Assembly: GCF_030818955.1 (NCBI RefSeq) | Contig: NZ_JAUTBF010000001.1 | Location: 2,604,001-2,668,000, forward strand | Direction of reading: 5' to 3' | Source: Microbacterium trichothecenolyticum | GTDB taxonomy: Bacteria > Actinomycetota > Actinomycetes > Actinomycetales > Microbacteriaceae | Length of the DNA: 64,000 bases | Part shown: positions 55,150 through 64,000 of the stretch, in pieces | How positions within the stretch are numbered: the stretch's first letter is position 1 | How the letters are laid out: the number at the start of each line of letters is the position of its first letter | The notes under the pieces: generated by a model | What the model was told of the DNA's origin: nothing | Databases searched by the model: none | What the model saw: only the letters and a program-made list of their open reading frames with translations | Position numbers and translations under genes: made by a program

Positions 55150-56577
55150 ATGCTGAACATGGTCGAGGGTCTCGCGCGCCTGGAGGAGCTCGCGGCTCAC
55201 CCCGTCGTCGCGACCGTCGCGCGGGTCTTCGCCGACGCGGGCCGAGACCTGGCGATCGTGGGCGGGCCCGTGCGCGATGCGCTGCTGGGTCGGGTGACCC
55301 ACGACTTCGACTTCACCACCGATGCGCGGCCCGACGAGATCCTCGCGCTGGTCAAGCCCGTGTCGAGCGTGCAGTGGGACGTCGGACGCGCCTTCGGCAC
55401 GATCGGCGCCCGCGTGAAGGGCGAGCAGGTCGAGATCACGACGTTTCGCGCCGACAGCTACGACGGGGTCACACGCAAGCCCACCGTCGAGTTCGGTGAC
55501 ACGCTCGAGGCCGACCTCAGTCGCCGCGACTTCACCGTGAACGCGATGGCCCTGCGGGTGCCCGCTCGCACGCTCGTCGATCCGACCGGCGGCGTCGAGG
55601 ATCTGCTCGCGGGGCGTCTGCGCACCCCCATCGATCCGGGCGTCAGCTTCGGCGACGATCCGCTGCGCATGCTGCGGGCGGCCCGTTTCGCCTCGCAGCT
55701 CGAGTTCACCGTCGATCCCGACACCCTCGCCGCCATCGCCGAGCTGCGCGGCTCGCTGCAGATCGTCAGCCCCGAGCGCGTGCAGGCCGAGCTCGTACGC
55801 CTGCTGCAGACCGACGACCCCGTCCGCGGCATCCGCGTGCTGGTCGATACCCGCCTGATCGACGAGTTCCTGCCCGAGGTGCCCGCTCTGCGGCTCGAGG
55901 TCGACGAGCACCACCACCACAAAGACGTCTACGAGCACTCGCTCACGGTGCTGCGGCAGGCGATCGCGCTCGAGAAGCAGCGGCACCCGGATGCCGCGCC
56001 CGACGTGCCGCTGCGTCTGGCGGCTCTTCTGCACGACATCGGCAAGCCCGCGACGCGGCGCCTCGAGGCCGGCGGTGGCGTGACGTTCCACCACCATGAC
56101 ATCAAGGGTGCGCGCATGGCGCGCAAGCGCCTGCAGGCGCTGCGTTTCGATGCGCACACGACGACCGTGGTGTCGCGCCTGGTCGAGTTGCACCTGCGCT
56201 TCTTCGGGTACGCCGAAGGCGCGTGGACCGACTCCGCCGTGCGCCGCTACGTCCGCGACGCCGGCGACGAGCTCGAACGTCTACACATCCTCACCCGTGC
56301 CGACGTGACCACGCGCAACAAGCGCAAGGCCCAGCGCTTGGCATCCGCCTACGACGACATCGAGGCGCGCATCGCGGCGCTGCGCGAGCAGGAGGAGGTC
56401 GACTCCCTTCGCCCCGAGCTCGACGGCAACCGTATTCAAGAGGTGCTGGGACTCAAACCCGGACGCGAAGTGGGCGAGGCCTACCGGTTCCTGCTCGACC
56501 TGCGGCTCGATGAGGGCGTGGTGGGCGAGGAAGAGGCCGAGAAGCGCCTTCGGGAGTGGTGGGCGGCGCGCGGCTGA
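55150..56577 (+). CDS. cca: CCA tRNA nucleotidyltransferase
   Basis: The 475-aa class II nucleotidyltransferase has AIVGGPVRDALLGRVTHDFDFTTDA (GGxxR and DxD catalytic motifs, about residues 35-60), RRDFTVNAMAL (RRD) and DPLRMLRAARFASQL (flexible loop). A C-terminal HD domain follows (HHHHKDVYEHSL, LAALLHDIGKPATR). It adds or repairs the 3' CCA of tRNAs, which is needed here because the three tRNA genes in this window do not encode CCA. Position next to murJ is conserved in actinobacteria. Confidence 0.96.
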   Translation: MLNMVEGLARLEELAAHPVVATVARVFADAGRDLAIVGGPVRDALLGRVTHDFDFTTDARPDEILALVKPVSSVQWDVGRAFGTIGARVKGEQVEITTFRADSYDGVTRKPTVEFGDTLEADLSRRDFTVNAMALRVPARTLVDPTGGVEDLLAGRLRTPIDPGVSFGDDPLRMLRAARFASQLEFTVDPDTLAAIAELRGSLQIVSPERVQAELVRLLQTDDPVRGIRVLVDTRLIDEFLPEVPALRLEVDEHHHHKDVYEHSLTVLRQAIALEKQRHPDAAPDVPLRLAALLHDIGKPATRRLEAGGGVTFHHHDIKGARMARKRLQALRFDAHTTTVVSRLVELHLRFFGYAEGAWTDSAVRRYVRDAGDELERLHILTRADVTTRNKRKAQRLASAYDDIEARIAALREQEEVDSLRPELDGNRIQEVLGLKPGREVGEAYRFLLDLRLDEGVVGEEEAEKRLREWWAARG

Positions 56578-56750
56578 TCATCCCCCGGCCGCGGGGTCGT
56601 CGGCGGTGAGACCCGAGGCCATAGTCGGCCGGTGCGACGTGCCGTCGTGCGGAGTGTGCGGGCGGCGCGCCGGTCGGGCGGCCTCGGGGATGGCGTGTCG
56701 GTGCCGCAATCCGCATGACGGTCCGGCGTGAGCGGCGGGAACGACGAAAC

Positions 56751-56791
56751 GGGGCGTGATTCGTGCGGCCCCATCCGCTGAATCACGCCCC
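56751..56791. terminator. Bidirectional terminator between cca and the small ORF/HAAS operon
   Basis: GGGGCGTGATTC (56751-56762) pairs perfectly with GAATCACGCCCC (56780-56791), 17-nt loop. It ends 13 nt short of the stop of the minus-strand 28-codon ORF and lies between convergent genes. Confidence 0.75.
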
Positions 56792-56804
56792 GAGTTCCGA
56801 GTGC

Positions 56805-56891
56805 CTAGTCCTCGTCGTCGTGAGACTGCTCCCACGCGGCGATCACGAGGTGGGTGAGGTCGATACTCCCGATTCGCGGCTGATCGCTCAT
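56805..56891 (-). CDS. Putative 28-aa protein coupled to the HAAS membrane protein gene
   Basis: A short frame starts with an ATG that overlaps the stop of the upstream gene (ATGA) and ends 14 nt before a strong terminator, exactly where a last operon gene would sit. The product (MSDQPRIGSIDLTHLV, then IAAWEQSHDDED) is a short amphipathic helix with an acidic tail. The coupling and the terminator placement argue that it is real; the tiny size argues for caution. Function unknown. Confidence 0.45.
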   Translation of the reverse strand: MSDQPRIGSIDLTHLVIAAWEQSHDDED

Positions 56892-57976
56892 GGCGTCGTC
56901 ACCGGCGTAGGGGCCGGAGTCGCCACAGATGCCGACGGCGCGGGCGTGGACCCGTCTGTCGTCTGCGCGCGACCCCGGCTCGGCAGGGGTTGCACGTGCG
57001 CGAAGGGGAACGGCGGAAGCTTCGCCTGCGCGGGGTCGTCGACATCCCCTCTCCACTCACCGGCAGGGATCTCTCGGAGCGGGAAGACGTTCCACGCCGG
57101 TGTGCTGCCCGGAACGGTTTCGGGCACCGGCACGGGGCCGATCCCGTCGGCGAAATCGTCGTCCCACGGATCGGTATTGGTGTCGGGAACCGTTTTCAGC
57201 GGCTTCCCGTCCTGGTCGAACAGCTGCACCGAGGGGAGCGGATTGCCGTCGGCGTCGTAGGCGTAGATGTTCCGCACGCGTTGGCCGTCGAGGTTCAGCC
57301 CGAACATGGTCGACGTGGGCGGTTCCCACCCCTGATCCCATAGCGCCGACTGGGCCGAGGCGATGAGACCGAGCATGAAGTACGGCGCCACTATCACGGC
57401 GACGATGTTGACCACCGTGCGGATGACGCGGACGGGCAGCCGCGGAACCCATCGCCCTCTCCCCCACTGGATGCTGACGAGCAGGAAGAGCAGCATCAGC
57501 AGGAGTCCGGGGAACCGCAACCCCGCGAGCAGGTTCGGAAGGATCCCCTGCGTCGCTCCGTACCCCGACACGAACCACGGCCCGATGAGCAGGTACAGCA
57601 CCACCGCTCGCAGCACCCACCACACCGGGCGGAGGGCGATGAACAGGTCCAGCAGCCAGGCGCCGGCCGGATTGGCGCGGATCTTCGCGATCGCGGTGTT
57701 CCACCCATCGCGCGCGCGGAGGGGGAGCGGACGGCGGCTCCGTCCGCCGACGGACGCGGTGCGCTCGGGCAGCCCCGCGGCCGCGCGCAGCTCGGCGGCG
57801 TAGGTCGCGGCATCCGGGAGCGTGAAGGCGGTGCCGGCCTCGGCGGCCTGATCCGACAGGTCGGCCTCGAGACCGTCGAGCAGATCGTCGACCTCGTCGA
57901 CGGGCAGGTCGTCGAGGTGCGTGCGGACCGCCGCGGCGAAGGCGCGGATGTCGTCGTGCACGGGTGTGGTGATCAT
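56888..57976 (-). CDS. HAAS-domain membrane protein, partner of a PadR regulator
   Basis: The 362-aa protein begins with a HAAS-like (DUF1700-type) helical domain (about 1-70; AAVRTHLDDLPVDEVDDLLDGLEADL, DAATYAAELRAAAGLP). Four to five transmembrane segments follow (about 105-215), then an extracytoplasmic region with a VRNIYAYDADGNPLPSVQLFDQ stretch and a Pro/Ala/Thr-rich end. HAAS proteins paired with PadR repressors control envelope functions in Gram-positives (family knowledge). Its start overlaps the padR stop by 4 nt. Confidence 0.82.
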   Translation of the reverse strand: MITTPVHDDIRAFAAAVRTHLDDLPVDEVDDLLDGLEADLSDQAAEAGTAFTLPDAATYAAELRAAAGLPERTASVGGRSRRPLPLRARDGWNTAIAKIRANPAGAWLLDLFIALRPVWWVLRAVVLYLLIGPWFVSGYGATQGILPNLLAGLRFPGLLLMLLFLLVSIQWGRGRWVPRLPVRVIRTVVNIVAVIVAPYFMLGLIASAQSALWDQGWEPPTSTMFGLNLDGQRVRNIYAYDADGNPLPSVQLFDQDGKPLKTVPDTNTDPWDDDFADGIGPVPVPETVPGSTPAWNVFPLREIPAGEWRGDVDDPAQAKLPPFPFAHVQPLPSRGRAQTTDGSTPAPSASVATPAPTPVTTP

Positions 57977-58329
57977 CGGGCGTCTCCGATCGTGCGCAGC
58001 TTCGTGGGGGTGGTGTCGTCGAGGAGGGTCGTCATGGCGGTGGAGAAGTGGGTCCAGCTCGCGCGCTGTGCGTCGAGCAGTTCTCTGCCCTGCGGGTTGA
58101 TCGCGTAGTACTTGCGGTGCGGACCTCCCTCGGAGGGCACGACATAGCTCGACAGCGCTCCCGCGGAGTACAGCCGGCGCAGTGTGCCGTACACCGAGGC
58201 ATCCCCGACTTCGCCGAGGCCCGCTTCGCGCAGGCGGCGCACGATGTCGTAGCCGTACCCGTCGTCGTGCTGCACGACCGCGAGCACGGCGGCGTCCAGC
58301 ACCCCTTTCAACAGCTGCGTCGTATCCAC
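57973..58329 (-). CDS. PadR-family transcriptional regulator
   Basis: The 118-aa winged helix protein has LLKGVLDAAVLAVVQHDDGYGYDIV, then LGEVGDASVYGTLRRLYSAGAL (recognition helix) and the wing GGPHRKYYAINPQGRELL, typical of PadR. It probably represses its own operon with the HAAS membrane protein until a signal releases it. GTG 58329 starts the family homology, with AAAGGGG about 7 nt upstream. Confidence 0.92.
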   Translation of the reverse strand: MDTTQLLKGVLDAAVLAVVQHDDGYGYDIVRRLREAGLGEVGDASVYGTLRRLYSAGALSSYVVPSEGGPHRKYYAINPQGRELLDAQRASWTHFSTAMTTLLDDTTPTKLRTIGDAR

Positions 58330-58554
58330 ACGCGGCCCCTTTCGCTTCTCTGTCACGGACAGTACCACGCAGTACACAGTAGTGCGCGGTACGGATGCGT
58401 GTCGGTTTCCGGCGGCCGGTGCGCCGATCGCGCCGCCGTCGTGCCGTCCCGCGGATTTCGGATCGGAGCGCGGCCCGCGCGAGCTCTTCCGGCGGCGAGT
58501 CGTCGAAAGAGTCCGCAGGACGGCACAGCCCTCCCGCGAGAGCGAAGCCCGACC

Positions 58555-58560
58555 TAGACT
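58555..58560 (+). promoter_or_regulatory. -10 box upstream of the GAF regulator gene
   Basis: TAGACT lies 35 nt before the GTG at 58595, with GATGGGAG at 58583-58590 as a ribosome-binding site. Confidence 0.4.
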
Positions 58561-58594
58561 GGCCAAGACCACCGTCACCGCCGATGGGAGTCCC

Positions 58595-59884
58595 GTGCCT
58601 TCTCCGTGGTCGCGACCGCCGATCTCCCCCGAGACCTCAGGGCTGCTGATTGCGCGCGCGCACGATGAGCTCCTCGCAGGCAACGAGGAGGACCGGCGCC
58701 TGAAAGATGTCCGCCCGCTCGTGCAGGAGTCCTGGCGGCGGTCGTTGGCATCCCTCGTGGGACCGGAGGGACTCCCCTCGCTCGACCTCGCGACCGATGA
58801 GCTCGAGGCGTACCGCCGCGCGCATCCGCTCGCCGGGGTGATGGACATGGTGAGGAGCCTGCTCCTGCCCGGCACGCCCGAGGATTCGGGTGTCGTCGTC
58901 GCTGTGGGCGACGCCGCGGGCCGCCTGCTGTGGGTCGAGGGCGACCGGCACATCCGCGCGCTGACGGGCGACATGGGCTTCGTCGCGGGCGCCAACTGGG
59001 CGGAGGATGCCGTCGGCACCTCGGCCCCCGGAACGGCTCTGACCCTCGATCGGTCGGTGCAGATCCGCGGTGCCGAGCATTTCAATCGGCTCGTGCAGCC
59101 GTGGTCATGCACCGCGGCGCCCGTGCACGACCCGGAATCGCGGCGGCTCATCGGGGTGATCGACGTGACGGGAGGCCCCGAGGCGGTGACCCCGCAAGCT
59201 CAGTTGCTGGTGGATGCCACAGCCCGGGCGATCGAGAGCGAGATCCTCGTGGCGCGGTTGCGGGCGCAGCAGGCGCCTCCGTCGAAGCGATCGACGCCGT
59301 CGCGCGCGCTGCTGCGCATCCTCGGTCGAGACCGGGCGATGCTGGAGGTCGGAGGCGGGACGCTCGAGCTCAGCGCCCGCCACGCCGAGATCCTGCTCCT
59401 TCTGGCCGTCCACCGCGAGGGACTCTCGGCCGAGGCGCTGAGCGAGGCGGTGTACGGTCACCCCGCGGTCGAGACCCTCCGGCCCGAGATGGTGCGCCTG
59501 CGTCGCGCGCTCGTCCCCGTCGCGCCGCGTCTGGTTCCGGCATCCCGTCCGTATCGTCTCCCCGACGGGCTGGAGACCGACGCCCAGCACGTGCTGTCAC
59601 TGCTCGATCGCGGGGCGCACCGTGTGGCGCTCGCCGCGTACGCGGGTCCCGTGCTGCCGGAGTCGGACGCCCCGGGGGTGGCAGAGGTGCGCGAGTCGGT
59701 GCGCTCGGCGCTGCGCGAGGCGCTCGTCGCCGAGGCCGGCGTCGACGTGCTGCTCGCGTACGCGGAGACGGCGGAGGGGCGTGACGACGAGGAAGTGCTG
59801 CGGCTGTGCCTCGCGATGCTGCCGGCGCGCTCGCCGAAGCGGGCGGGGCTGGTCGCGCGGGTGGAGCGTCTCGGCAGCGAGTGA
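58595..59884 (+). CDS. GAF-domain transcriptional regulator (AcoR-like N-terminus)
   Basis: The 429-aa protein has the N-terminal features of acetoin/aldehyde activators: RPLVQESWRRSLA, then a GAF domain (about 60-215; VVVAVGDAAGRLLWVEGD, GANWAEDAVGTSAPGTAL, VHDPESRRLIGVIDVTGG). It lacks the AAA+ sigma-54 domain; instead a winged-helix-like C-terminal region (about 245-330; RHAEILLLLAVHREGLSAEALSEAVYG) is present. Regulators of this type control aldehyde dehydrogenase genes in actinobacteria; one such gene lies 0.8 kb downstream. GTG 58595 has a good ribosome-binding site. Confidence 0.85.
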   Translation: MPSPWSRPPISPETSGLLIARAHDELLAGNEEDRRLKDVRPLVQESWRRSLASLVGPEGLPSLDLATDELEAYRRAHPLAGVMDMVRSLLLPGTPEDSGVVVAVGDAAGRLLWVEGDRHIRALTGDMGFVAGANWAEDAVGTSAPGTALTLDRSVQIRGAEHFNRLVQPWSCTAAPVHDPESRRLIGVIDVTGGPEAVTPQAQLLVDATARAIESEILVARLRAQQAPPSKRSTPSRALLRILGRDRAMLEVGGGTLELSARHAEILLLLAVHREGLSAEALSEAVYGHPAVETLRPEMVRLRRALVPVAPRLVPASRPYRLPDGLETDAQHVLSLLDRGAHRVALAAYAGPVLPESDAPGVAEVRESVRSALREALVAEAGVDVLLAYAETAEGRDDEEVLRLCLAMLPARSPKRAGLVARVERLGSE

Positions 59885-59932
59885 GGTCACGCGCGACGCG
59901 CCGGGAGGGTGCCCGATGTCGGAGGCCCTCGT

Positions 59933-59938
59933 TACGCT
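59933..59938 (+). promoter_or_regulatory. -10 box of a leaderless promoter
   Basis: TACGCT lies 6 nt before the ATG at 59945, without a ribosome-binding site. Confidence 0.4.
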
Positions 59939-59944
59939 GAACAT

Positions 59945-60469
59945 ATGGACGAAAAGGCGCTCGACATCTTCTCGGCAGCTCGCGCTCGACGCGACGTGGG
60001 GCGCATCCGCGAGGCTCTCGCCGAGGTGAAGGCGGGCGACGTCGCCCGGGTCATCGTCCGCTCTCCGCGGTACGGGTTGTACGCGATCGAGGGCACGGTG
60101 CGCATCGGCGTCGGCGGTCAGCCGCTCGTCGGCGACATCATCCTGGGCACGAGCTCCGAGATCCAGCGGATCGACGTCGGCATCGAGTCGCCCGAACCCG
60201 ATCTCGGGGCCGATGTGGTCGATCCGTCGACGCTCCCGCACGGCACTCCCGTGCGCGTGACGTTCTCGACGCCCACGAACCAGACCTTTGCCCTGACCGG
60301 TCCGATCACGGCCGGCAATGACCGCTTCCTGCTCGTCGGCAGCTGGATCGTCGCCGACGATCGCGCGATCGCTCCGCGCGTCATCAGCATCGAGCGTCTC
60401 GACGATGTCGACCTGCACGAGGTGAACGTTCCGCCGCTGCGCTCGGTGTTGGCCGACGCCGACGCGTAA
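59945..60469 (+). CDS. Hypothetical protein, beta-rich
   Basis: The 174-aa soluble protein has a short helical start (DEKALDIFSAARARRDVGRI) and then alternating strands (VARVIVRSPRYGLYAIEGTVRI, PVRVTFSTPTNQTFALTGPI, RFLLVGSWIVADD). It has no signal peptide, membrane segment or cysteine. I recognise no family. It is apparently leaderless and is followed by a strong terminator, so it is transcribed alone, between the regulator and the dehydrogenase. Confidence 0.7.
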   Translation: MDEKALDIFSAARARRDVGRIREALAEVKAGDVARVIVRSPRYGLYAIEGTVRIGVGGQPLVGDIILGTSSEIQRIDVGIESPEPDLGADVVDPSTLPHGTPVRVTFSTPTNQTFALTGPITAGNDRFLLVGSWIVADDRAIAPRVISIERLDDVDLHEVNVPPLRSVLADADA

Positions 60470-60483
60470 GCGCGCAGCGCGGA

Positions 60484-60517
60484 ACGGATGCCACGGCCTC
60501 GGGGTCGTGGCATCCGT
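60484..60517 (+). terminator. Terminator
   Basis: ACGGATGCCACG (60484-60495) pairs with CGTGGCATCCGT (60506-60517), loop of 10, 14 nt after the stop of the preceding gene, followed by CGTTGT. Confidence 0.75.
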
Positions 60518-60663
60518 CGTTGTAGGGGTGCTCGCGGTGGTGTGCGTGTCCATCGCGGACCGACCGCCACCGGTGCAACCCGATGCAACCTCCCCCGGCG
60601 TAGCGTCGGCGCATCGCCGCTCGCAGCCGAAGCGGCGACTCATGACCGTCGAAGGAGACCAGC

Positions 60664-62214
<1,551 letters not shown>

Positions 62215-62274
62215 GCCGTCGACCGGGGTCCCGGGTTCTACCCGGGGCCCTTCGACCTGTCGAAGGAGGAACGG

Positions 62275-62685
62275 ATGCCGGAACTCTCGCGCGTGGACGT
62301 GACGGATGCCGCGGCTGCGTTGCTGCGCGACCTGACGGCGAAGCATGGCCCGCTGATGTTCCACCAATCCGGCGGCTGCTGCGACGGCAGTTCGCCCATG
62401 TGCTACCCGGTGGGGATGTTCCTCATCGGACCGAGCGACGTGCACCTCGGCTCGATCGAGGTCGGGTTGGATGACCCGATCGACGTGTACATGTCGGAGT
62501 CGCAGTTCGCGTACTGGAAGTTCACGCACCTCACCATCGACGTCGTACCCGGCCGCGGAGCGGGTTTCTCGATAGAGGGACCGACGGGGATGCGGTTCCT
62601 GATCCGGTCGCGAATGCTCGCGGAGGAGGAGGCGGTCGCGTTCGGTGTCGATCGCGCCGACGAGAGCGTCGCCACAGGACCCTGA
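62275..62685 (+). CDS. DUF779 domain protein
   Basis: The 136-aa protein has the cysteine-rich motif HQSGGCCDGSSPMCYPVGMF (about residues 24-43) and YMSESQFAYWKFTHLTIDVV. DUF779 proteins are almost always encoded beside an aldehyde dehydrogenase and may serve as a redox or metal partner; no activity is established. AAGGAGGA lies 4 nt upstream. A small hairpin CTTCGA-CCTG-TCGAAG (62250-62265) ends inside that site and could tune translation. It is cotranscribed with the dehydrogenase, 60 nt downstream. Confidence 0.92.
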   Translation: MPELSRVDVTDAAAALLRDLTAKHGPLMFHQSGGCCDGSSPMCYPVGMFLIGPSDVHLGSIEVGLDDPIDVYMSESQFAYWKFTHLTIDVVPGRGAGFSIEGPTGMRFLIRSRMLAEEEAVAFGVDRADESVATGP

Positions 62686-62833
62686 GGTCGTGCGGGCGAA
62701 CGTGGCGGTCACACGGGTGAAGTGAAGCCCGCCCGGCCCTCCCCTCCGCACGTGTGTCGTTAGCGTGTCGTCGATACGGGCTCGATGCCCGACCCGCTCG
62801 CGACCCACGCGGGCGTCTGCGCGAGGGGTGCCG

Positions 62834-63106
62834 ATGAGAATCAGTGCTGGTCGCCTCGTGGTCGCAGCCGTTGCTCCATTCATCGCCGCGGGCATGGTCG
62901 CGGTCGTGCTCATGCTGCTCGCCATCGTCGCGACCGAGGTGGCGACGACGATCGACATCCCCTACCTCGTGACCTATACCGGAACGAAGGACCCCGGTGG
63001 TGGCGGTCGCACGCTGTACATCGACGGTTCGTGGACGGTGGCGGTCGCGATCGCGGGGATTCTCGCCTGCCCCATGATGGCTCTGGCGCTCTTCCTCCCC
63101 GACTGA
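62834..63106 (+). CDS. Small two-pass membrane protein
   Basis: The 90-aa product has a transmembrane helix at about 8-36 (LVVAAVAPFIAAGMVAVVLMLLAIVA), an outer loop with glycines (TGTKDPGGGGRTLYIDGS) and a second helix at about 67-88 (WTVAVAIAGILACPMMALAL). I know no family. ATG 62834 follows GAGGGGT by 5 nt. It converges with the response regulator gene. Confidence 0.65.
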   Translation: MRISAGRLVVAAVAPFIAAGMVAVVLMLLAIVATEVATTIDIPYLVTYTGTKDPGGGGRTLYIDGSWTVAVAIAGILACPMMALALFLPD

Positions 63107-63140
63107 CGACTGCTCCTCCGGGCGAGAGCGGCGCGAGGCG

Positions 63141-63746
63141 CTACAGCCACCCCCGCTCGACCGCCACGCGCACGGCATCCGCCCGATTCCGCCCGCCGGT
63201 CTTGCCGATCGCGCTCGACAGGTGATTCTTCACCGTGCCCTCCGACAAGTGCACCATGCGCGCGACGTCGGCGATCGTGCCTCCTGATCGCGCTGCGGCC
63301 AACACGTCCGTCTCCCGCTCCGTCAGCGGTGAGTCCCCGTGCGCGAGCGATTCGACGGCCAGAGCGGGGTCGACCACCCGTAGTCCCTGAGACACCCGCC
63401 GCACCGCGTCCGCCAACTCCGCCGCGGGCGTGTCCTTCACGACGAACCCCGATGCTCCGGCCTGCATCGCACGCGCCAGGTAGCCGGGGCGCCCGAAGGT
63501 CGTGACGATGAGGGCGCGGCATCCGGGAACCTCTGAACGCAGGAGGGATGCCGCGGCGATGCCGTCGATCCCGGGCATCTCGATGTCGAGCAGGGCCACC
63601 GTCGCTCCTGACGCACGTGCCGCCTCGACGACCTCGTCGCCGCGGCCGACCTGCGCGACGACCTCGATGTCGTTCTCGAGGCCCAGCAGAGCGGCGAGAG
63701 CGCCGCGCACGAGCGCCTGATCGTCGGCGATGAGCAGTCTGATCAC
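63141..63746 (-). CDS. NarL/LuxR-family response regulator
   Basis: The 201-aa protein has a receiver domain (LLIADDQALVRGALAALL; phospho-acceptor Asp in VALLDIEMPG; switch Lys in GFVVKDTP) and a LuxR-type helix-turn-helix (SPLTERETDVLAAARSGGTI, VHLSEGTVKNHLSSAIGK). It is closest to DesR/LiaR-type regulators. The start is the GTG at 63746, overlapping the histidine kinase stop by 4 nt. Confidence 0.93.
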   Translation of the reverse strand: MIRLLIADDQALVRGALAALLGLENDIEVVAQVGRGDEVVEAARASGATVALLDIEMPGIDGIAAASLLRSEVPGCRALIVTTFGRPGYLARAMQAGASGFVVKDTPAAELADAVRRVSQGLRVVDPALAVESLAHGDSPLTERETDVLAAARSGGTIADVARMVHLSEGTVKNHLSSAIGKTGGRNRADAVRVAVERGWL

Positions 63747-64000
63747 CAGGTCACCTTCACGTTGAACCCCCCGAGGTCGCTGCGGCCGATCGACAGGCGG
63801 GCGCCGGCGGTCTCGACGCGTTCGCGCAGACCGGTCAGCCCGGAGCCCGTGGATGCCGCCGCCGACGGACCGCCGCCGTCGTCGGCGACCTCGACGCAAC
63901 GCGCGCCGAGGCGGACTCGGCACGAGCGCGCCCCGGCATGCCGCACGACGTTCGTCACCGCCTCGCGCACCACCCACCCCGCGAGTTCGCGACGGTCCGC
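63743..64000 (-). CDS. NarL-type sensor histidine kinase (C-terminal part only)
   Basis: The window contains the last 85 or so codons. They form the HATPase domain: N-box VREAVTNVVRHAGAR, G1 box EVADDGGGPS and G2 region GSGLTGLRERVETAGARLSIG. The rest lies beyond position 64000. It forms a pair with the response regulator immediately downstream; the signal is unknown. Confidence 0.9.
   Translation of the reverse strand, partial: ADRRELAGWVVREAVTNVVRHAGARSCRVRLGARCVEVADDGGGPSAAASTGSGLTGLRERVETAGARLSIGRSDLGGFNVKVTW

Noticed and set aside
54307..56193. 628-codon minus-strand frame opposite cca and the methyltransferase gene
   Set aside because: Shadow frame; cca motifs on the plus strand are complete.

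Overview
The window is chromosomal DNA of a high-GC actinobacterium, most likely a Microbacteriaceae (Microbacterium-like). The evidence is the origin-proximal gene order (rsmG-jag-yidC-yidD-rnpA-rpmH // dnaA-oriC-dnaN-recF-DUF721-gyrB-gyrA-DUF3566-tRNA-Ile-tRNA-Ala), the fhaA-fhaB-pstP-rodA-pbpA-pknA-pknB signalling and cell-wall operon, a class E sortase, crgA, NucS, GTG starts and many apparently leaderless genes with a TAnnnT -10 box 6-8 nt before the start codon. I saw no insertion sequence, prophage, rRNA operon or CRISPR array.

Layout. 1-7.7 kb: nucS, a small secreted protein, a HAD phosphatase, a coiled-coil membrane protein, a rhomboid-like/MprF-like fusion, cspA, a GntR regulator, an acetyltransferase and a GlsB/YeaQ membrane protein. 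8.1-13.0 kb: a compact class III lanthipeptide locus on the minus strand (LuxR-type two-component system, LanKC synthetase, and a 40-aa precursor gene found by hand). 13.1-22.3 kb: tRNA-Leu and the Ser/Thr kinase/phosphatase, FHA and elongation operon. 22.3-27.3 kb: trpG-like amidotransferase, sortase, crgA, rhomboid protease, ppiA, YbaK and NUDIX genes. 27.4-40.9 kb: tRNAs, gyrases and the oriC core with replication, translation and membrane-insertion genes. 40.95-45.69 kb: a 4.7-kb gene-poor stretch carrying an array of six parS sites. 45.7-56.6 kb: parAB, thioredoxin system, murJ, a DUF6049 protein, a methyltransferase and cca. 56.8-64 kb: PadR/HAAS module, a GAF regulator with an aldehyde dehydrogenase-DUF779 pair, and the start of a second NarL-type two-component system.

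Two things stand out. First, the lanthipeptide precursor has two tandem S-x2-S-x3-C units in an 18-residue putative core laid out like labyrinthopeptin, and its gene lies downstream of and overlaps its own synthetase gene. Second, the parS array forms a gene-free centromere-like block, and its only perfect site contains the probable parA start codon.

A caution on sequence quality: gyrB and pbpA are each broken by a single extra base. gyrB is essential, so a sequencing or assembly error is the likeliest cause there, and probably in pbpA as well.
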